From: Dicyema japonicum
Taxonomy: Eukaryota; Dicyemida; Rhombozoa; Dicyemidae
Assembly (NCBI GenBank): GCA_011109175.1
Contig: RDEW01000021.1
Coordinates: forward strand, 934,797-998,796
Direction of reading: 5' to 3'
DNA length: 64,000 nucleotides
Under the pieces are notes generated by a model. It ran no database searches. It had not been told where the DNA came from and worked only from the letters and a program-made list of their open reading frames with translations. The position numbers and the translations under genes are program-made. This document shows positions 22,537-35,383 of the stretch, piece by piece; within the stretch, counting starts at the first letter, position 1; each line of letters opens with the position of its first letter.

Positions 22537-25500
22537 ATGTCAGGTGTTATTGACAGTAATGAAAGTAAGGCTTTAAACATAAAAAAATATAAAATTAACA
22601 CAAATAAATACCTTATTTTTAGATATTGAAAAGAAGGTTAAAGAAATTCAAAATAATAGAGCTAAAATTAACAATGAGAAGCAACGTATGGAATCACTCG
22701 TGGGAAATTCGTCTAACTACGATGATGACATTTATAAGCAGTCTGCGAGTGAGTATGTAACCTCAATCCCTCCTATTGACAGAATGGATGTTGAAATATT
22801 GCATAATCCTTAGGGAAACCAAATAATAAGCAGGGATCTTAATAATCTTCACAATACGGATAATACCGAAGATCCTTTTGCTGAATATCGTGTCCCAACC
22901 ATAGCAGACAGGGAAGATGAATATCACTCACGTTTTCGTAAGAGAGGGATATCCCCAGAAGAGGCAGGACCCATTCACATATGGTGGTGATACACCTGTC
23001 TTCTCAAAAGTTATGAAAGAACGTGATTTGGACGAAACTCGAGTAATTTAAAGATCATTTATAGAAAGGAAGATTATATTAAGCAACTAAGTGGGAATTC
23101 TGGAGGAGTTAAGCGTAAATGGACTGAAGAAGAGACTCCCTTAAAGCAGGATTGGGATCAAACACCATTATATGTGAAAAAGGAAGCCACTCCCGTCAGA
23201 GATTTTGAAACCACCCCTAAAAGAGCAATTGATATTGGTGGTAGACGAAACAGATGGGACTCGACAGCAGTAGAATCAGTTGAAGAACCAACTCCAGGTG
23301 CTGGGTTGAGAAGATCTCGTTGGGATTTAACTCCCGCCAATATATCTACCCCAGTGACTCCAAAATACGAGTCTCAAGATGACGACTATGACTTTTCTAT
23401 ATCCAATTCTGAGGTTAAAACGCCTTTAAATATGGATGCTCCCACACCAATGGGAGAGTTCGCATCTGAAATGATGACTCCGACGCCAAGTTAGTCTATA
23501 CATACTATTTTAGGTCGTGTCATTCAAATGACTCCCGAACAGATTGTTGCCTACAGTCTGCAGAGAGAACTAGATGCTAGAAATAGACCAATGACTGATG
23601 AGGAACTAGATTCCCTCCTCCCTGCTGGATACAAAGTACTTAAACCCCCAGCATCATATGTCCCTATAAGGACACCAGCTAGGAAAATCACATCGACGCC
23701 TACACCAATTACAGCTGATAATTTCTTTTTGCAAAAGCCTGAGGACAAAATTGAAGTTCCAAATTATCAGCCTGATGGTGACCTCCCAGTTTTAAAGCCG
23801 GATGATCTTCAATATTTTAAAAAATTGATGGTTTGACGTTTTAATTATGGTAGGATAACGTTGATGAGAATCAATTGGATTCTAATGAGAAGAAAGAACG
23901 GGAAATAATGGCATTTTTATTGAAAATAAAAAATGGTACCCCACTTATGCGAAAATCTTCCCTTCGACAAATTACAGAAAAGGCTCGTTACTATGGTGCT
24001 GGGGCCTTGTTTGGTCAAATTCTGCCTCTCTTAATGTCCCCAACTTTGGAGGATCAAGAACGACATTTACTAGTGAAAACAATTGACAGGATTTTGTATA
24101 AACTGGATGATTTGGTGAGACCTTATGTGCATAAAATACTTGTCGTTATTGAACCAATGTTGATTGACGAAGATTATTATGCCAGAGTTGAGGCAAGGGA
24201 GATTATTTCCAACTTGGCTAAGGTATGTTTTATAATTATATTAGGCTGCTGGTTTGGCCACAATGATATCTACATTGAGACCAGATATTGATAATATTGA
24301 TGAATATGTTAGGAATACTACAGCTCGAGCTTTTGCAGTTGTTGCCTCTGCCCTTGGTATACCATCACTTTTGCCCTTCTTGAAGGCTGTCTGTCGGAGT
24401 AGAAAGTCATGGCAGGCTAGACATACTGGAGTAAAGATAATTCAACAGATTGCAGTATTAATGGGATGCGCAATTCTCCCCCATTTAAAAGGAATGGTTG
24501 AAATTATTGAGAAGGGTAGATATTTAATGGTAATTGGGTAGGTTTGGAAGATGATGAACAAAAAGTGCGTAGTATAACAGCAATGGCTATAGCGGCTATG
24601 GCTGAGGCATCAACTCCATATGGTATTGAATCATTTGTTTCAGTATTAAAGCCATTGTGGAAGGGTATAAAGCAACATAGAGGAAAGGTATCAATATTAT
24701 GAATATTTTAGGGATTGGCTGCTTTTCTAAAGGCTGTGGGTTGTCTCATTCCCCTAATTCAGGCACAACATGTAAATTTATATATTCGAGAAGTTATGAT
24801 AGTACTAATTCGTGAATTTAATTCAGCTGATGATGATATGAAAAAGACAGTACTTAAAGTAACATTATATCAATATTTGAGGTTGTTAAACAGTGTTGTG
24901 CTACTGATGGGATTGAAGTTAGTTATATTAAGAGTGAAATACTTACTCCGTATTTTAGAAATTTTTGGAATCAGAGAATGTCAATGGATAAACGTAATTA
25001 TCAACAAGTAATTTATTAGTATTTACTATCAGGTTGTGGATACTACGGTTGAGATTGCTGGGAAAGTTGGGGGAGCAAATATTATTTGGAGAATTGTCGA
25101 TGGATTGAAAGCTGATTCTGAACAATTTAGAAAAATGTCGATTGAGACGATTGAGCACGTTTTAATAAATTTGGGTTCTGCTGATATTAATTCTAAATTG
25201 GAAGAGTATTGATTGATGGTATTCTCTATGCTTATCAGGAGCAGACAAGTGATGTATTATATCATAGTTATAATATAGGATAATGTTGTTCTAAATGGGT
25301 TTGGGGCTGTCGTTAATGCTTTGGGAGAGAGGGTAAAGCCTTATCTCCCCCAAACGTCCGGGACAATCCTTTGGCGATTGAATAGTAAAAGTGCTAAGGT
25401 CAGACAGCAAGCGGCCGATTTAATAACAAGAGTGGCTCCCGTGATGAAGCTTTGTCATGAAGACAAACAAATGAGTCACCTATCTGTCGTGCTTTATGAA

Positions 25501-26572
25501 TATTTGGGAGAGGAGTATCCTGATGTTCTTGGTAGTATTCTTGCGGGACTTAAAAGTATTGTTAACGTGGTCGGAATGACAAAGATTAATCCACCAATTA
25601 AGGATCTTCTTCCTAGATTAACTCCAATACTAAAGAATAGGTAATATTTATGGTTGACTGTTAGAAATGAAAAAGTACAGGAGAATTGTATTGATTTGAT
25701 TGGTCGTATAGCTGATAGAGGCGCAGAGTTTGTTTCTCCCAGGGAATGGATGAGAATTTGCTTTGAATTGCTTGATTTATTGAAAGCTCATAAAAAATCA
25801 ATTCGTAGAGCAGCAGTTAATACTTTTGGCTATATTGCTAAGGCTATTGGGTATCATTATGAATTATAACATAGTCCTCACGATGTTCTAGCAACATTAT
25901 TGAATAATTTGAAAGTTCAGGAACGACAAAATAGAGTGTGCACTACAGTAGCTATTGCCATTGTCGCTGAGACATGCTCTCCCTTTACTGTCCTTCCATC
26001 ATTGATGAATGAGTACAGAGTTCCTGAATTGAATGTTCAGAATGGTGTTTTGAAAGCAATGAGTTTTATGTTCGAATATATTGGGGAAATGGCTAAGGAT
26101 TATATTTATGCTGTTATGACTTTATTACAAGATGCCTTAATGGATCGGTATTTTTTGGTTTTCATGTGATAGTGATCTTGTTCACAGACAGACAGCCATG
26201 TCGGCTATAGGACATATGGCTATCGGTGTTTATGGGTTTGGCTGTGAGGATGCATTGATGCATTTAATTAACTACACATGGCCTAATATATTGGAAACCT
26301 CACCCCACGTGGTACAGGCTTTTATGTGTGCTTTGGAAGGATTCAGAATTGGACTTGGACCAATTCCAATTATGCAATATTGTATTCAGGTTTTTATTAT
26401 GTTTTTATTTTAGGGATTGTTTCACCCTGCTCGTCGTGTCAGGGATGTTAGTTGGAGGGCATATAATACTGTTTATATTGGTAATCAGGATGCATTAACT
26501 CTGGCCTACCCACGTATTCCTGATGAAGGACGTAATCATTTTGTGAGATATGAACTGGACTATATTATTTAA
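22537..26572 (+). CDS. SF3B1: SF3B1, U2 snRNP branch-site recognition subunit
   Basis: The product would clamp the branch site within the SF3b complex of U2 snRNP. Exons: 22537-22564, 22623-22789, 22814-23042, 23065-23489, 23514-23830, 23854-24222, 24245-24515, 24542-24687, 24712-24858, 24882-25007, 25033-25253, 25279-25640, 25665-25850, 25875-26147, 26173-26389 and 26414-26572. The first intron is 58 nt; the others are 22-26 nt. With three one-base corrections the protein is 1213 aa (human 1304). The N-terminus keeps RWD-type ligand motifs ([16 protein letters not shown]). Next is the block MTPEQ...RPMTDEELD, then the HEAT domain (for example [51 protein letters not shown]). The Lys equivalent to human K700 is present (DEQKVR). 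Frame breaks: an extra base near 22967, an extra A near 23065 and a missing base near 25208. Confidence 0.95.
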
Positions 26573-27035
26573 CTTTTTCACCCTAAAGTAGTCTTTGATT
26601 TTTATGTTTGCTTAATAAGCCATCATATTCAAGGACACATTTCATAATAGCTCCACTTGTCTCGAAGTAACTGCATGGAATGTAAAGAGGTCGAGAAGTC
26701 ATTAATATTTATTTACTTTAGTCTTCTAGTACCTTTATCGCTCCTGATAATATTAGTAGAAGATAGGGAGTCGATATATGTGGCTACTCTTCTTCGAATA
26801 GAAAGAGTGTAATTCTGTCGAGCTTCTCTGTCTCCTTAATTCAGGTAAACGATTTCCAATTTGAAGGAATCAGGCAGACTTTAGTGGATCTCATCATTTC
26901 GTGAATTTTCTTCAGCATGAAAGAGCATAGCTTCCATAGGTATCGATGGTTCTACTACATCGGTTATCAAAGCCCACAAACAAATTAAACAGTGGAACAT
27001 CCGTTTCCTTTTGTTAGCTGTTTCACTTTCTTTGT
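26573..27035. other. Intergenic DNA
   Basis: No supported feature. Confidence 0.3.
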
Positions 27036-27039
27036 GGGT

Positions 27040-27310
27040 CTCTTCTTTTTTGGCTGGTTTCGATATTCCGCTAAAGAATGAAGTGATGTCCGAGACGGTA
27101 GTACGTGGGACAAAAATGGAAAAGGGAGGATTTACTTTTCCACCTCTCTTCGGAAGTGGAAGCCTGTAATGAAGTATTAGAAGATGGATTTGGTAGGCAC
27201 AAACAGATGTTCTCCCTTTGGTTCCTTCCTTGGATTAGTTAGTTATGACTGTTTGTGCTGGGTTTACAATGATAAGCCTGGGGTTAATAATAAGAAACAG
27301 GCAAAACTAA
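27040..27310 (+). mobile_element. SINE-B copy
   Basis: Shares GAATGAAGTGATGTCCG, GACGGTAG, TCCACCTCTC, GGATTTGGTAGGCACAA and GGTTCCTTCCTTGGATTAG with copies at 43180-43465, 54455-54725 and 20860-21140 (-). Ends in GCCTGGGGTTAATAATAA. In better copies the tail can fold (GCTTAC with GTAAGC at 54700). Confidence 0.65.
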
Positions 27311-27479
27311 TGAAGAATCCTTTGAGCTTCTTATCCATTAATCTAAGATTTCCGCTACCAAAAATATGTTAGCAGCAAAAATCAATTCTCGTCAAGCAAA
27401 TCCTACCCGTGAGGCGACGAGTCTTTTAGGCACGGCACACTAGTTGAGCAGATTTTCTGGTGAAGTAATCTTCACCAAA

Positions 27480-27610
27480 GGATTATGAAAACTCTTTGAC
27501 GAAGAATGAGGTGATGTCCGCGACGGTAGGATTTTTGATGAAATGGAAGAGGGCGAACTTACTTCTCCACCTCTTGCAAAAGATTGTAAGCCTATGGAAA
27601 TAAATAAAAG
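27480..27610 (+). mobile_element. SINE-B fragment
   Basis: Contains GAATGAGGTGATGTCCGCG, ACGGTAGG and TCTCCACCTCTTGC, then AAAGATTGTAAGCC. An internally shortened copy of the 27040 repeat. Confidence 0.55.
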
Positions 27611-28370
27611 GATTCGTCAAAAAGAATAGAATTCATTAAAATTTTATGATAATTGTGATTATTTTGTAATTTTATTCCAAACATAGGCACCTTGTCTCTA
27701 AAAGTAAGTAACAATTAGACCTTTCCTTTACACGGGTAATTCTCTTCCTTGCGACAATTATAGATTGAATCATAGCAGATTTGTTCCACCAGGGTAGAAT
27801 TAGGAGATTGGGCTTCAATAAGATTCACAGGAACTAAGAAGAAATACAACAGCAGACCTATCCCTGGTGTATGTTGTTTCATTATCTCAGAGTAATTTTC
27901 ATTATTTTTAAGCTTATGGCGTTTATAGTCATTTTTGCTAGTACTTAATGATTTGGCGGTATTTTTGACGGAATTGTCGTGTTTGCTGAATTAACTCGAA
28001 TAAAATACAAGCTTTTCTCAGATTCGATTGCTTTGAAAACGGGTTCGTTCAGAGTTCTGGCGTTTTCTCTCAAGACGGACCAACTGTGTGGATGGGGGGC
28101 GTTTCTCCTATCATCTGGTGTTAACACTATGGAAGTTATTTCTTCTTTTTCTTGAAGTTTCGAAAAATTTGATTGTTTCTGTGTTGAATATGCGGAATGT
28201 ATCGACACTTAATATAATCATTTTTTTACTTTTGCAGAACTTTCTTTCTGGATTGCATAACAGGAACATAAAAGAAATCCATGGAAATGAATATTTATTA
28301 ATAATTAATATTTTTTAAATATTTTTTAAGTTTATTTTTTTAAACAAGATAATTTATTTTTTAAATTATA
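27611..28370. other. Non-coding stretch
   Basis: No gene supported; it is strongly AT-rich from 28200. Confidence 0.3.
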
Positions 28371-28375
28371 AATAA

Positions 28376-28715
28376 CTAGGACGACAGAATGGCGAAGGCG
28401 TTACCTCTGATAATCCCCATTTCGAGCCTCTGCCTCAACCAGAGCCTATTCCGTGCCTCATACCTTTTTGAGGCGAGTTTGCTTCCAATACTGGAGAGAA
28501 AGGCGTCCGTCTTCGCTTCCACGGTTCCAGTTATCTCCACAGCAATAAGTGTGAAGTGGTATTGATCTCCGAAAAATTCGTATTTACGGATCTTCTTGGT
28601 CTCCGCTTGGTCGGCTGCGTCTCCAGGAGAGTGAATCGCCGTCAGCGATCTGGCCCCTGAGAAGGTGCCCACACACGTTGCGTCCCAGACGAGTGATTTT
28701 CCGTGGGAGTATGGA
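28376..28715 (-). mobile_element. RLE-group LINE 3' tail
   Basis: On the minus strand: GKSLVWDATCVGTFSGARSL, which holds the last acidic residue of the nuclease core. Then IRKYEFFGDQYHFTLIAVEITG, LASKRYEARNRLWLRQRLEMG and the end GNAFAILSS. The rest of the element is missing. Same domain as 55336-55960. Confidence 0.75.
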
Positions 28716-29039
28716 AATTTTTTAAGTTAATTGAAAGTATTGGTTTAATATCAGTTACTGGCGCACAGTCCGCTTACAGTCTCTGCGTCCTATTTAATAG
28801 CCACTGGTCTAATTATGGATGCCTCATGGTTTCTCCTCGAAATCATAAAAATCATTTTACTCCCATTTTGGGACCACATGTCGATACTGCGGACACACAA
28901 ACATAAGAGGATAATATAGATATTCTATGTTTTGCTGCTAATTAGAGATGTCAATGTTAACCTCAGTCCATATTGGACTTGGCACGAAAAGGTAACAAAA
29001 AATTTCGTCTACCATTAAGTTAAATAGGTACCTCATGTA

Positions 29040-29865
29040 ATAATGGTACTTCACTGCTTCAACCTTCCAATTAACCAGGCGAAAAGGATCATTTCTTCTC
29101 CCACTCTACTAGAGGAGTTTCCACAACTGACAGGACTGGACGTTTTCCTTCCATTTCAGTTGGTTTTGGTGGGCTTTAGTGACATTGAAAGGAAAAAATT
29201 AAAAAACATGTCCGTGGTCGTGCAAGATACCCCTGGGTACAGGGTCAAGTTGAACAAACTAAACAAAAACATTATAATATATGATCTCTTCGACTTGTCT
29301 TTCAAACAAGTTGAATTATAAGTGGATTACGATTCTGGATGAGATCACGAGATCGTACAACTCCATGGTCCATTTCAACTACGGCATATTCACCGTTCAA
29401 GCTTATGTTCCGGTGATAATGCCGACGAATCGTCAAATATTTATTACACGGAAAAAAAATTAATTTATTATTCCATCAACTCGATACAGGCGATGATGAA
29501 GAGGAGAAGAATGCAAGTCAGTTCGTTACTTATTTTGGACGGAAAATGAAGTTAAAAAAAGAAAGGTTCAATAAATTTAAATTGAATTTAGGCTGTCGAG
29601 TTTTCCAATTTTAAAAGCAAGAGGTTCTGGAAAACGATTTAACGGTTTTCAAAATTGGAGACAGGGTTGTTAGAAGAGTACGCACTGACACAAATATAAA
29701 AACTCGTAGAGGTGCTCTGAATGAGCATATGGACATCAATATTTATTACGTTAGAGATATCTCTCCCACTGGGATGATAATATGTTGAATGCGAAGATGG
29801 AACTATTATTAAAGAGAATAGCAGAGACTTGGCTAATTTAGAAACAAAATAAATGATTTTTCGAT
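29040..29865 (+). mobile_element. Possible LTR-retroelement pol C-terminus, degraded
   Basis: A SINE-A-like fragment sits at about 29075-29150. After it, scattered frames include ILDEITRSYNSMVHFNYGIF, DDEEEKNASQFVTYFGRKMK and NDLTVFKIGDRVVRRVRTDT. The last continues to INIYYVRDISPTG and an EDGTIIKENSRDLA block. The order recalls the integrase C-terminal end of gypsy-like polyproteins, but I saw no integrase core or LTRs. It may also be a decayed cellular gene. Confidence 0.3.
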
Positions 29866-30430
29866 TAAAATTAATTTGTTGTTAATATTTTAAAATGATT
29901 ACTTTTTATTGTCAATATTAGTATAAAAACAACATCTAATAAATATAATTGATCAGGAGTATGTTAGCAAAGTGTAGGAATCTAATAAATATAATTCATC
30001 GGAGTATGTAGCAACATCACATTTCATATTTGTTTTACGAAAAGTATGTTACCAAATTTTGGAACGTGCGTACATACGACGACAATCAGTTAGTTTACTT
30101 TTTAATAAAGATATTTAATAAAGTATCTTTAGAATTCAAGTTTTTTGCTCGAGATCGTTCCCTCCCTTATGTGAGTTGATTTTTCTCCCAGAAAAAAAAT
30201 CGCGTCATCTCACTCCCAGACAAATCAATGAGGCGGCAATTAAGTTTGCTTTTTGAAAGGAAACTGGATGAGGTTTTCGAACAAAGAAAAGAACAACCTT
30301 GTGGAGTCCAGAAAAAATTACAAGTTTTCGAAAAAGACACTTATCTCCGACTCGCATACATAAGTACAAAAAGTGAATGGGATTTTTGAAGAGTTCAAGC
30401 TGCAAGGTATAATAAAAGAAATAGTGGTCA
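29866..30430. other. Intergenic AT-rich DNA
   Basis: Contains a near-direct repeat, ATCTAATAAATATAATTGATC at 29934-29954 and CTAATAAATATAATTCATCG at 29982-30001. Otherwise nothing was recognised. Confidence 0.35.
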
Positions 30431-30434
30431 TACA

Positions 30435-30505
30435 TTACAGAGATCAGTGGAACCTTCAGCCGGAATGTACAGTAGCGAGACTCGAACTAAGGGCTTAAGA
30501 CACTG
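30435..30505 (-). mobile_element. tRNA-related SINE fragment
   Basis: Reversed, it contains a B-box-like GTTCGAGTCTCGC and CTGTACATTCCGGCTGAAGG, matching 19675-19720. Only the head region remains. Confidence 0.5.
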
Positions 30506-31885
30506 CAACATCCAGGCTAATGACCATAGTTACTGGCAAATAATGGAATTTTCAACGTTTAAAACATAAAATTCACAAATTTATGTAATTTTTTTTTCTA
30601 TCGGAGTTACATTTTTATAACTAACATGTACATAAAAATAATTCCTAACTCTACTCCCTAAAACCAATTCTCTAAAAAACATTGCTATTTTCTGAGAAGA
30701 CAGTCAAGTCGTTATTGACCACGTGGATGATATTACAGGAGTGCTCTTTGGTTGATACTAAATAGCAATTGCTAACGACTACAATATATGGCCCAGTATT
30801 TGTGCTCAACAGAGAACTGTCATTTATTTCTTTTAGAGGAGATTAGGACCAAAGATTAAAGCCCCTCAAAACCATTCTACCAGGAAACGAGTTTTGAACA
30901 GGTTTTGGCGAATGAGAGAGTTCAAGTGGTTACGGCGTTATAAATGTCGATCATTGTCGATAACCGTAATATTGAGTCGTACTAAGAGCATCGTAACTTG
31001 AGAATCTGAAAATGGGAATCCATTAACGGTGGATCATCATGATCTTCCTATGCAATATAGACGACAACCTCCACTTCGAGTTCAGCTTGTCAAGCAATTG
31101 TTGAGCGGAATCATTTTAAATGAAAATGTTAATGAAATCAGTGAATTAATTCATTATTTTTTATTAAAATTATGGTTTTGGTTGTTTTTTGAAAAATTCT
31201 TGGATTGATGTGACAGATTCTCGCCTTGATGTAATGAATTCTCAGAGTGATGTAAAAGTGTTCTCACTTAGACTTGAAAACTCTGTAATACCTGGAATCT
31301 CCCCAAAATATTAGAAGAAACCTTTTCATTTATGGAGATTAATCCAAGATTCCAAGACATTGTAAGTTCTTAACTGATTATCCTGAAACTAGTTTGTTTA
31401 GCCTTCTTTGCCACCTCACATATCAACCTTTATCGATATCCAAAGAAATTATTCTGCATTTCGTTCCAAGGTATTACTTTCACCCGTATCCACGTGGTAA
31501 TTACATCTGGCAGATATTCAATAATTTTCTCTTTTTGGATTGGACCTAATAGACAGCCTTTAGAACAAAAACATGGAAATCATTCTGGGAGACCAGAAGT
31601 ACTCCCATGATTGTGACCCGAAGGTTATATCATTTTTTCAAAAATAAAAAATATAGAAAATGAAATTTTGGTTTATTGCTGATATCTCGTTGAATTACGC
31701 CATTTTTGATTATAGCCAACATTTTTTGAGTTACAAACAATTCTAAAAACACAAACTTACTACTAACCAGCGTCTCCTTAGTGATGATAGGATGGCATCG
31801 TTAGTTGCTAGGAGACGGTTGGAAGCGGATAAACAAGCAAATTTTAAAATGCTCTCCGGCACCCGCAATCATCTTATCTAAATGA
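30506..31885. other. Long non-coding stretch
   Basis: About 1.4 kb with no supported coding exon or assigned repeat on either strand. Confidence 0.35.
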
Positions 31886-31889
31886 GAAA

Positions 31890-32050
31890 AAGGGAATATT
31901 AGGCGTCATCCGCCTAACTCAGGAGACGGCCAATTACTGGCTGGTACCTAAAAGGGATCCCTCTATTCCCTACTCCAGTGAAGGAGGTACCATAATAGTG
32001 AATGTGGTAGGACGTAATGCTTAGAAAAGACGCGTCCTGCTCAGATGGAA
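31890..32050 (+). mobile_element. Diverged SINE-A-like fragment
   Basis: GGCGTCATCCGCCTAACTCAG, a CTGGCTGGTACC block, AAAGGGATCC and CTCCAGTGAAGGAGG occur in the order seen in SINE-A, but with many changes. Confidence 0.4.
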
Positions 32051-32536
32051 AGCAGAAAAAACTTCTTTGGATATTACCCGAGGTTATCAAAAAAGGCCAC
32101 AAAAATTAATTGACAAAAATCTCCTGTAGGGACATAAGTAAAGATCCCAGAAAACATAAATTGGAGTGGACTGAAAGAGCAGAAAGGAATCCTTCGACCA
32201 AATAGATAGCGATGCTGGAATCAATCCTACAACTAAGCGCGACACTAGCGTCAACACTAATCACTACTCTACGGTAATGCCTGAAATGCAAATTAATGAG
32301 ATAAATTTCTATAATTTTTAATGTTTAGAGATGTGGTAGAAATCAAAGTAATCAAGCTAAATTATCTGTAAATAAAAAAGTAATTACCATAATTAATGTT
32401 ATTTTATGAATAGACAATCAGCAATTAAGTCTCACTACAGATATATCACTCATAAAGATTTATCATTTATTTTAAAATAAGAAAAATTGATAATAAAAAT
32501 TATTTTATTATTAATCAATAAAAATATATATTTGGT

Positions 32537-33429
32537 TTATTGTGATCCATATCCACTTGACTGTGACGAGGACTTTAGAAAGTCTTTGAGTTCCAATTTT
32601 AGCTTCTTGCACTCCATAATGTCCTTCACCTAAAATGATCCCTGGCCATACCATGCTCATTTCATCCTCATCTGTCGTATTGTGCCGACTCATAGAATAA
32701 TTGGAATGATCCAAAAATTCATCAAGCGATGGGAGATGCGGCAGAGGAAGCTGTGATAGGGGTTTCGGATTGCTTCCTTTTTCCCGCTCATATTTCTGAA
32801 ACGCATTTTTTATAATTTCATTTTTCTTGTTCTAAGTTAATCAATCCAAATAAGTGCCTTGTTATCCATCGCTGATAACTCTAGCTTGTTTGACCATCTG
32901 CTGCATTTGTAGGCAATGTAGTTAGACTTTATATGGGAGATGTCCTCGAACCAAGCATTGTCACACATTATTATATTAATCCCTAAGGTTAATACTTCAT
33001 CTACTCTGTTCGTGGGAATTCCCCTTTATTTCAGTAACGAGTGCTATATTGCCTAGATAAACCGTTATATTTACTTTTGGGATAATCCTGAAGCAAATAT
33101 TGCATGATTTTATTGATCATTGCCTTAATCCCCCTTTCAGACGAATTAAATTTTCTTTTAAATTCTAATTCTGAATTTTCATGTTTCAGTTTGAAAGTTT
33201 TGGCTCCAAAAATACTTAATATCTTCAACAAGTCCCTCAGAGTTTCCTCCCTGTCCCTTAAATTCAGTTTAGAGGCTCCAAGACAAGTCACAAAGTAAAA
33301 GTCTCTCCTTTTGTGGCAAAAGATTTTTCGAAATTTGGCTAGTTCATCGTGACTGATAGACTCCCCCCGGGGGATAACGACTCCATTGGGTTTCTTTGAC
33401 ATTACAAATAAACCAACGTAAGACTGCAT
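32537..33429 (-). CDS. Unidentified 266-aa protein, five exons
   Basis: Minus-strand exons are 33429-33075, 33052-33005, 32982-32858, 32831-32652 and 32629-32537, summing to 801 nt. Introns 1, 2 and 4 are 22-nt GT...AG. Intron 3 (32832-32857) is 26 nt and starts with GC. The sequence starts MQSYVGLFVMSKKPNGVVIP. It continues with a charged helical part (REETLRDLLKILSIFGAKTF), then a hydrophobic beta-like part (RINIIMCDNAWFEDISHIKS). Near the C-terminus is a Pro-rich piece (PKPLSQLPLPHLPSLDEF). A short Lys-rich helix and a Ser-rich tail follow. I do not recognise the family. The clean frame across five exons makes it a real gene. Polar C-terminal segments may be disordered. No neighbour suggests a function. 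Confidence 0.7.
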
Positions 33430-34285
33430 CCTCGCAAATTCAACGTGACGGTCGTCGTCGATCTATATTTAATATCTGCCGGCCCGTAGATCGGCAAATT
33501 CAAATTTTCAAACATTTAATATAGATTTTAATACACGGGTAGACTAATTTAGCACGTGGTTTAAAGACTCTCTTTTTGCTTGATTATTGATTGGATTGGT
33601 GAAAGGCATTTTAATAACAAAAGAAGAAAGATGGCAATTAATATATTTGTCAAGTCAGCTATTAATCATTCCAGGGTTCTTGTCAATTCCTTTGATAAAT
33701 CGTTGTTTATGGATGGGGCACTCATAGTCACTCATGGTTTAGTGGCAAATCAACATATTTCTAGTGATGTAGGTTAATGATAGGTGGACGTATTATAGTG
33801 CATTTTATCTCATTGGACTATTATTGTTAGTGCATAAATTAAATTTTGTCAAGGCTATTAAAATGCTTTTATGATTGTTCTTTCTGAAATTGCAGACTTA
33901 ATTGCTTCAGATTAAACAGGATTTGGTAAACTTCCAGTAGTTCTTGTGATTGGGGACAATGGATGGAAATGCGCTCTATTGACCATCCCCCTTCTCGGAC
34001 GTCCCTCATCCATTAATGATGTGATACACGTGGGGAGGAAATTGTAATCATACTTTCTGTAGTAGATTGGATTTATCGATCACTTATACAATCTGGAATT
34101 TATCGCAGATGGGGATGAAGACTAAAAACTCTTAATTAAACATTTTCGCATTTCATTTACAAATCGATAACTTTGAAGAAATGGCGTTCCCTAGATGACT
34201 CCTTGGTAATTGTGATTGCCTTATCTATGGAGATTAAGCATTCTCCCATTGAAGATCTCTCGCGTGGGTGTGTTGCCGTATTCAC
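33430..34285. other. Intergenic region with a possible small exon
   Basis: A plus-strand frame at 33631-33777 encodes MAINIFVKSAINHSRVLVNS and then KSLFMDGALIVTHGLVANQH. It could be a first exon, but no continuation could be joined with confidence. Confidence 0.25.
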
Positions 34286-34289
34286 TGAT

Positions 34290-34545
34290 TCAGGTTGTCC
34301 ACTGACTGGTCGTTCTGACTACCACAATGCTGACTCTACTGAACGGAGGAAACCTAAGAAATACTCAGGTCTAGGCGATCGTTTCAATTTGGTCTCAATC
34401 GCCTTTGGAACTTCTGGAGCGGTTGGAACAAATGGTAAAGGAATTATAAAATTGGGAATACAATCGGAGCGCGACTATGAGACCCATGCGAACGTAGACG
34501 ATTCTCACACCGCCTTTGAACCTCCACCGGCATAGGCCGTTGTCT
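34290..34545 (+). mobile_element. RLE-group LINE 3' tail
   Basis: Encodes YHNADSTERRKPKKYSGLGD and RFNLVSIAFGTSGAVGTNG, homologous to the region after the nuclease core in 55336-55960 and 62450-62750. Truncated at both ends. Confidence 0.65.
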
Positions 34546-34834
34546 CTTTGATATTGAATTGTCATTGAAACTTATTGTTTTTTCAACAACAAAGTGTTAT
34601 CAATTTAGCATTGTAATTTATATCATTTGATTAGCAATTAAATTACCAATATCAGCAAATTCTCAAATTATCAGTACTTTTATCTAATAAATCAATTTTA
34701 TATAAATTCTACCTGCAATGACTCCTCTGCGGATGGGATAACTACTTTTCCCTATTTTCGCGTGGGAGAACTCTCTGGGGGATGTAGTCTCCGATGACTT
34801 TCCTACTTCTCAAGTATTACATTGACAGCTCATT

Positions 34835-35110
34835 CTGACTGCCTAAATGCCGACTCTGTTGAACAAAGGAAACTCGGTTTATGGAAATTGTTTCCACTTC
34901 GTCTCAATTGTCTTCAAAACCTATGGAGTGGTTGGGGATGGAGCAGTGGAATTGTCAGCGAAATCTGAAAAGGGATTACGACGAGACACAGCGACTCTCG
35001 CGAATGGAGATAGTTCTCATAATACCTGGGGATGGTTATCCACTGAGGCATTGCCACTGCCTTTTGGTAGAATGATTAAAATTAACTTTTCGTATAAACT
35101 CAGGTTTCTG
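34835..35110 (+). mobile_element. Second RLE-group LINE 3' tail, diverged
   Basis: Encodes LNADSVEQRK, then, with frameshifts, a KPMEWLGMEQW-type segment in the place of TSGAVG. Parallel to 34290-34545, so these may be two insertions or a duplication. Confidence 0.5.
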
Positions 35111-35383
35111 TCAAATTGTGTTCCCATATTACCAAAGGTTGGGAGATAAGAAAATTTGGGGGTGATTAAACAATTCTTACATATGCTTTTGAATATTAAC
35201 AGTCAACGCAATAAATGAAAATCTCAGTGAGATATTGATTTCGGCTTAACACTGCCTTACTTTTGCAATAAAATTATCGATAAAGCTTAAATCTTAAGAA
35301 ATAAGACGGAAGATAAACAATGCAGCTTTATTTTCTCACGAGTTTTGCCTGGATTTATTAAGTTCCCTTTAAAATTCATGAAA

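Noticed and set aside
22790-22813. In-frame TAG in SF3B1 as evidence of a pseudogene or recoded stop
   Set aside because: The TAG is the acceptor of a 24-nt GT...AG intron.
29040-29865. Intact cellular gene with a TVFKIGDRVV motif
   Set aside because: No tiny introns join the frames, and the motif order fits the end of a retroelement polyprotein better, though not securely.
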